A stretch of 64,000 nt of DNA from Sphagnum magellanicum (taxonomy: Eukaryota > Streptophyta > Sphagnopsida > Sphagnales > Sphagnaceae), in NCBI GenBank assembly GCA_021904315.1, contig CM038916.1:15341065-15405064 (forward strand), read 5' to 3'. The position numbers and the translations under genes are program-made. The notes under the pieces were generated by a model. The model was given only the letters and a program-made list of their open reading frames with translations. It was not told where the DNA came from and did no database searches. The stretch's first letter is position 1, and each line of letters begins with the position of its first letter. Shown piece by piece: positions 61,161-64,000 of this stretch.

Positions 61161-64000
61161 CATATTTCATAGCTATCAATTTCAATTAGAAAGAAATTCA
61201 TGGTCATGTGTACCTTCAAGAAAAAATATGTCAATATCTCATTGTTGCATTACTCCAAACATTGAAGAAGCCATGAACAACAAAGATCTGATCTTGAATG
61301 CCACATCACAAAATGATGCGATCAAGGTAAGATCAATAAGATTTACAAAAAACATTCATGAGTTTTGAAAGCTTATCTTCATAAATGAAAAAGTTTTGCC
61401 CTTGCAATGCTCCTTCATTGTGCCTCCCGCCATTCCAACTTGTTCAATCTAAACATTCAAAACTAAATCTATCAAGACACAAAAACAAATTTTCATCTTA
61501 TTATAGTACTAAACTTTTAAAGTCTCATATTGATATTGACAACGAACCTTGCTCCTAAGCTTTCATCAAAGCTAACAATGGGAGCCACACTTGGGAGAGC
61601 AGCGTGACAATGAAGACTAGTTACATGTGATATTGTTGGCATCCAATGAAGGTGGTTGATCAATGTGGGCAGCACATGGTCAGGATCATTGGTCAACAAG
61701 ATGGTTACTTGCCATCCATGTCATGGCATTATGATGATTTTTTCAAATCTATTGGCTCAGATCCATAAGGTAATTCGCCAAGAATTTTTTCGCACCATGT
61801 GACAAAAATTCACCACCAAAACAAAACATTGGTCAGAAACTGCAATGAAAACACTCATCCTTTGCATTTATACCAATTTGTTTACAGGGCTTTGGATGCA
61901 CTGCAATGAACCTTTTAGATGGCTCCTCTTGTGAAGTTTAGCCATCATACATATAGTAATGTTGGATGGTTCTATACTTTTACGAGGAACCGTCACTTTC
62001 ACTTTTTTTAAAATTAGAATGGCTTTGCTTCTGGTTCCACACATAAATGGAACCAGGAATCCAGTTTTAGGTCCAGTTCTTCAAAAAAATTAGAATATGG
62101 TTTCAGTTCCAATCCCAGCTCTAAAAATCAGACCATATCTGGTCTAGTTACAGCCTAGGTGGGTTACCAGGACTGAAATTGGCAGTTAACTGTTGTTAAC
62201 CACTTGGTTCTAGGCTTTTTTTTTTCACACAGAAATTGGTTCTGGAATTGGAACCTTTTAAGAATTGACCTCAAAGTAGGTTTTTAGTTCTACTTATGTG
62301 TGCAATCAGAATCAATTCCAATTCCAACAGAACCAATGGTTCTAAGTTCTAACCACCAAACCAGGTACCTGCCAGCATTGATATATATAGCTAAAATTCT
62401 AATGCAAGAGCCATTGCATTTGTTTGTGAGGGGGCAAGAACAACCAAATGGCCAATGGTACCTTGCTCACATTTTTAAAATAGTGAAAATATGTCCTAAG
62501 TGTGCCACCAAAAAAAAATACTAGTTAAAACAATTTAGTTTAGATTCCTTGAGGAATTTTTATTTTTATTTTTATTTTTGGGGGGGGGGGGAGGGTTTAG
62601 AATAAAATTTTCAAAACTTCAAAAAAACTCCCAAGATTCTGAATGGTAAAAGAACATGTTTGTCAAGTAACATTGTATTTGCTATGTCCTTATTTCTTGA
62701 CTTATTCAAGCCATTTCTCATGGATTTTGTCTGTCAATCCATATTTACCTTCTTCTACCTTTCAATTCTAGAGCTTAGAGGATAAATTGTTCCTAACCCT
62801 ATCTGTGTTAGTGTACTGCCCTAGTAGCTAGTCTGGTTGGGCACTAATTAAATAATTTTAGGAATTTCAAATTTTTCATAAAAAAATGTGTATCCCATAC
62901 CAAAAATCTGAATGAAGCTCTCTAAGCACAATATATAAATAGTGTCAAGTAGTCTTGTGTGCAGGTGTGAAGAAAAAATGTTATGGCCAATTGATATATC
63001 ATAGAATGACTCCTAGTCCCAGGCTACATTTCATCCTTAGTTGGCCATCTCACTGTCACCTTGCAACTATCCTTGAAGTACCCCAAATTGGGACCCAAAG
63101 TTGAAAAGTAGGGATGAAAGGAAATGGGAAATATCATAAAATTAAAAAGAGTTCACCAGTACTAACCAGTGTTATGCAATTCTTTCTTTTTGACAGAGCC
63201 TCCAATCTAGTTTGGCATTTTAAAATTTATGTGGAGCTTGTCTTAAAATTTATGTGGAGCTTGTCCAAGTAAGGATTTGAGCCAGGTTCTTTCAAAATTT
63301 GAACCCTTTGATTTCAGTTATATCACATTTTTTCAAATTCAAGAACCTTTGCACCTGATTTTTGAACTGAGTCAAATTCCATGTGTGCACATTACCCAAT
63401 GCTAAAGATTATGTGAGTTTAAAGTTTTTCAACAAATTAAAGTAAGAGTCTATGTAAATATAGAGTTGAACAATTAAATAAAATTTAATTCTAAAGTTCA
63501 GTCTACTTATTTTTAAAAGTAAACTCTTTTACATATATATCCTGACCCTGTTTTCAAAAATATTTTTTCACAATTCCATCTCTGGTTTCAGATCTAGCAA
63601 CATATCTTGTTTTGGATTTTTGCGTTCCCACTAGGTTATCATGGTTCCCCATGACACTACCAGTTTGTTTCCCAAGTTCTCATTTGTTCCCAATCTGCTC
63701 CCAATAGCACCACACTTCATCTCAAATCCTTTGCCCAAATTCTACCATTGTAACTTATTTAGATAGCTAGACCAAAGGGAAAAGTTACATAATCTTCTAA
63801 TTTGGGAATGTTCATTGTATGAGTGCTATTGTGATGGGCCCAGTCAAAGAGGCTCATCACCCAAAACAAGAAAAGTCACTTTCTATGCAGCCCCACAAGT
63901 AATGAATAAGACTAACAACAGGGCACCCATGCTCATGTTCATAATGCTCCAGTAATCAGGAATTTATGGTTTGGCAACTGAACATTGAGGGCCTGTGAAT
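61160..64000. other. Intergenic DNA, no gene seen
   Basis: AT-rich sequence without a convincing ORF. 61960-62350 is dense in GGTTCC/GGAACC-like words on both strands, which reads as a decayed simple repeat. 62555-62592 is a (TTTTTA)n tract followed by a run of about 12 G. 63220-63265 holds a perfect short duplication of AAAATTTATGTGGAGCTTGT. Confidence 0.5.

Noticed and set aside
1-64000. CRISPR arrays, bacterial operons, rRNA genes
   Set aside because: The tandem repeats found have no unique regular spacers, and all gene structure is eukaryotic; none of these feature types is supported.

Overview
This is nuclear DNA from a land plant, probably a seed plant with a large, repeat-rich genome. 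The evidence is GT-AG introns, one spliced host gene in 64 kb, and AT-rich intergenic DNA filled with decayed and nested transposons (Ty1/copia, Ty3 chromovirus, CACTA, Mutator-like, hAT-like). The species cannot be fixed from the sequence. The old, solo-LTR-rich landscape would suit a gymnosperm or another large-genome lineage, but that is inference.

Layout. 1-7335 holds a decayed copia relic, a possible hAT relic and long AT-rich DNA with no gene. 7336-19993 is a 12.66 kb CACTA element (TIRs, 3-bp GAT target duplication) whose interior is a huge imperfect palindrome with no recognisable transposase. A 2,375-bp TG...CA element with a 5-bp duplication has landed in its right arm and carries an intact 140-codon ORF with its own TATA box and poly(A) signal. 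21130-46596 is a Mutator-like element (MULE) with about 230-bp TIRs and a perfect 9-bp duplication AAATTCAAG. It carries a transposase gene reading inward from the right (minus strand) and a multi-exon Ulp1/C48-protease-like gene reading inward from the left (plus strand), the convergent layout known from maize MuDR. The MULE has been enlarged by nested insertions: a solo LTR (22721-23560), a 2.4-kb CACTA element (24091-26496), a second copy of the ORF-carrying TG...CA element (26892-30135, itself broken by a solo LTR), a 6.86-kb chromovirus (31071-37927, itself broken by a third copy of the same solo LTR), and a 1.18-kb inverted-repeat element inside the right TIR (45311-46486). Without them the MULE is about 11 kb.

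46606-58337 is the host gene region: promoter with TATA box and G-boxes, a leader with short upstream ORFs, and a seven-exon gene for a predicted 1,836-residue plant protein. That protein has a helical N-terminal region, a long acidic and Ser-rich middle, eight 64-residue tandem repeats, and a short C-terminal FAFP plus Cys-rich tail in its own last exon. 58338-64000 is intergenic with a hAT-like relic and simple repeats.

The best candidates for something undescribed are the LTR-like element family that encodes its own small protein, with substitutions suggesting past selection, and the nested MULE with its Ulp1-like partner gene. All splice models and family assignments come from reading the sequence by eye; no search was run.
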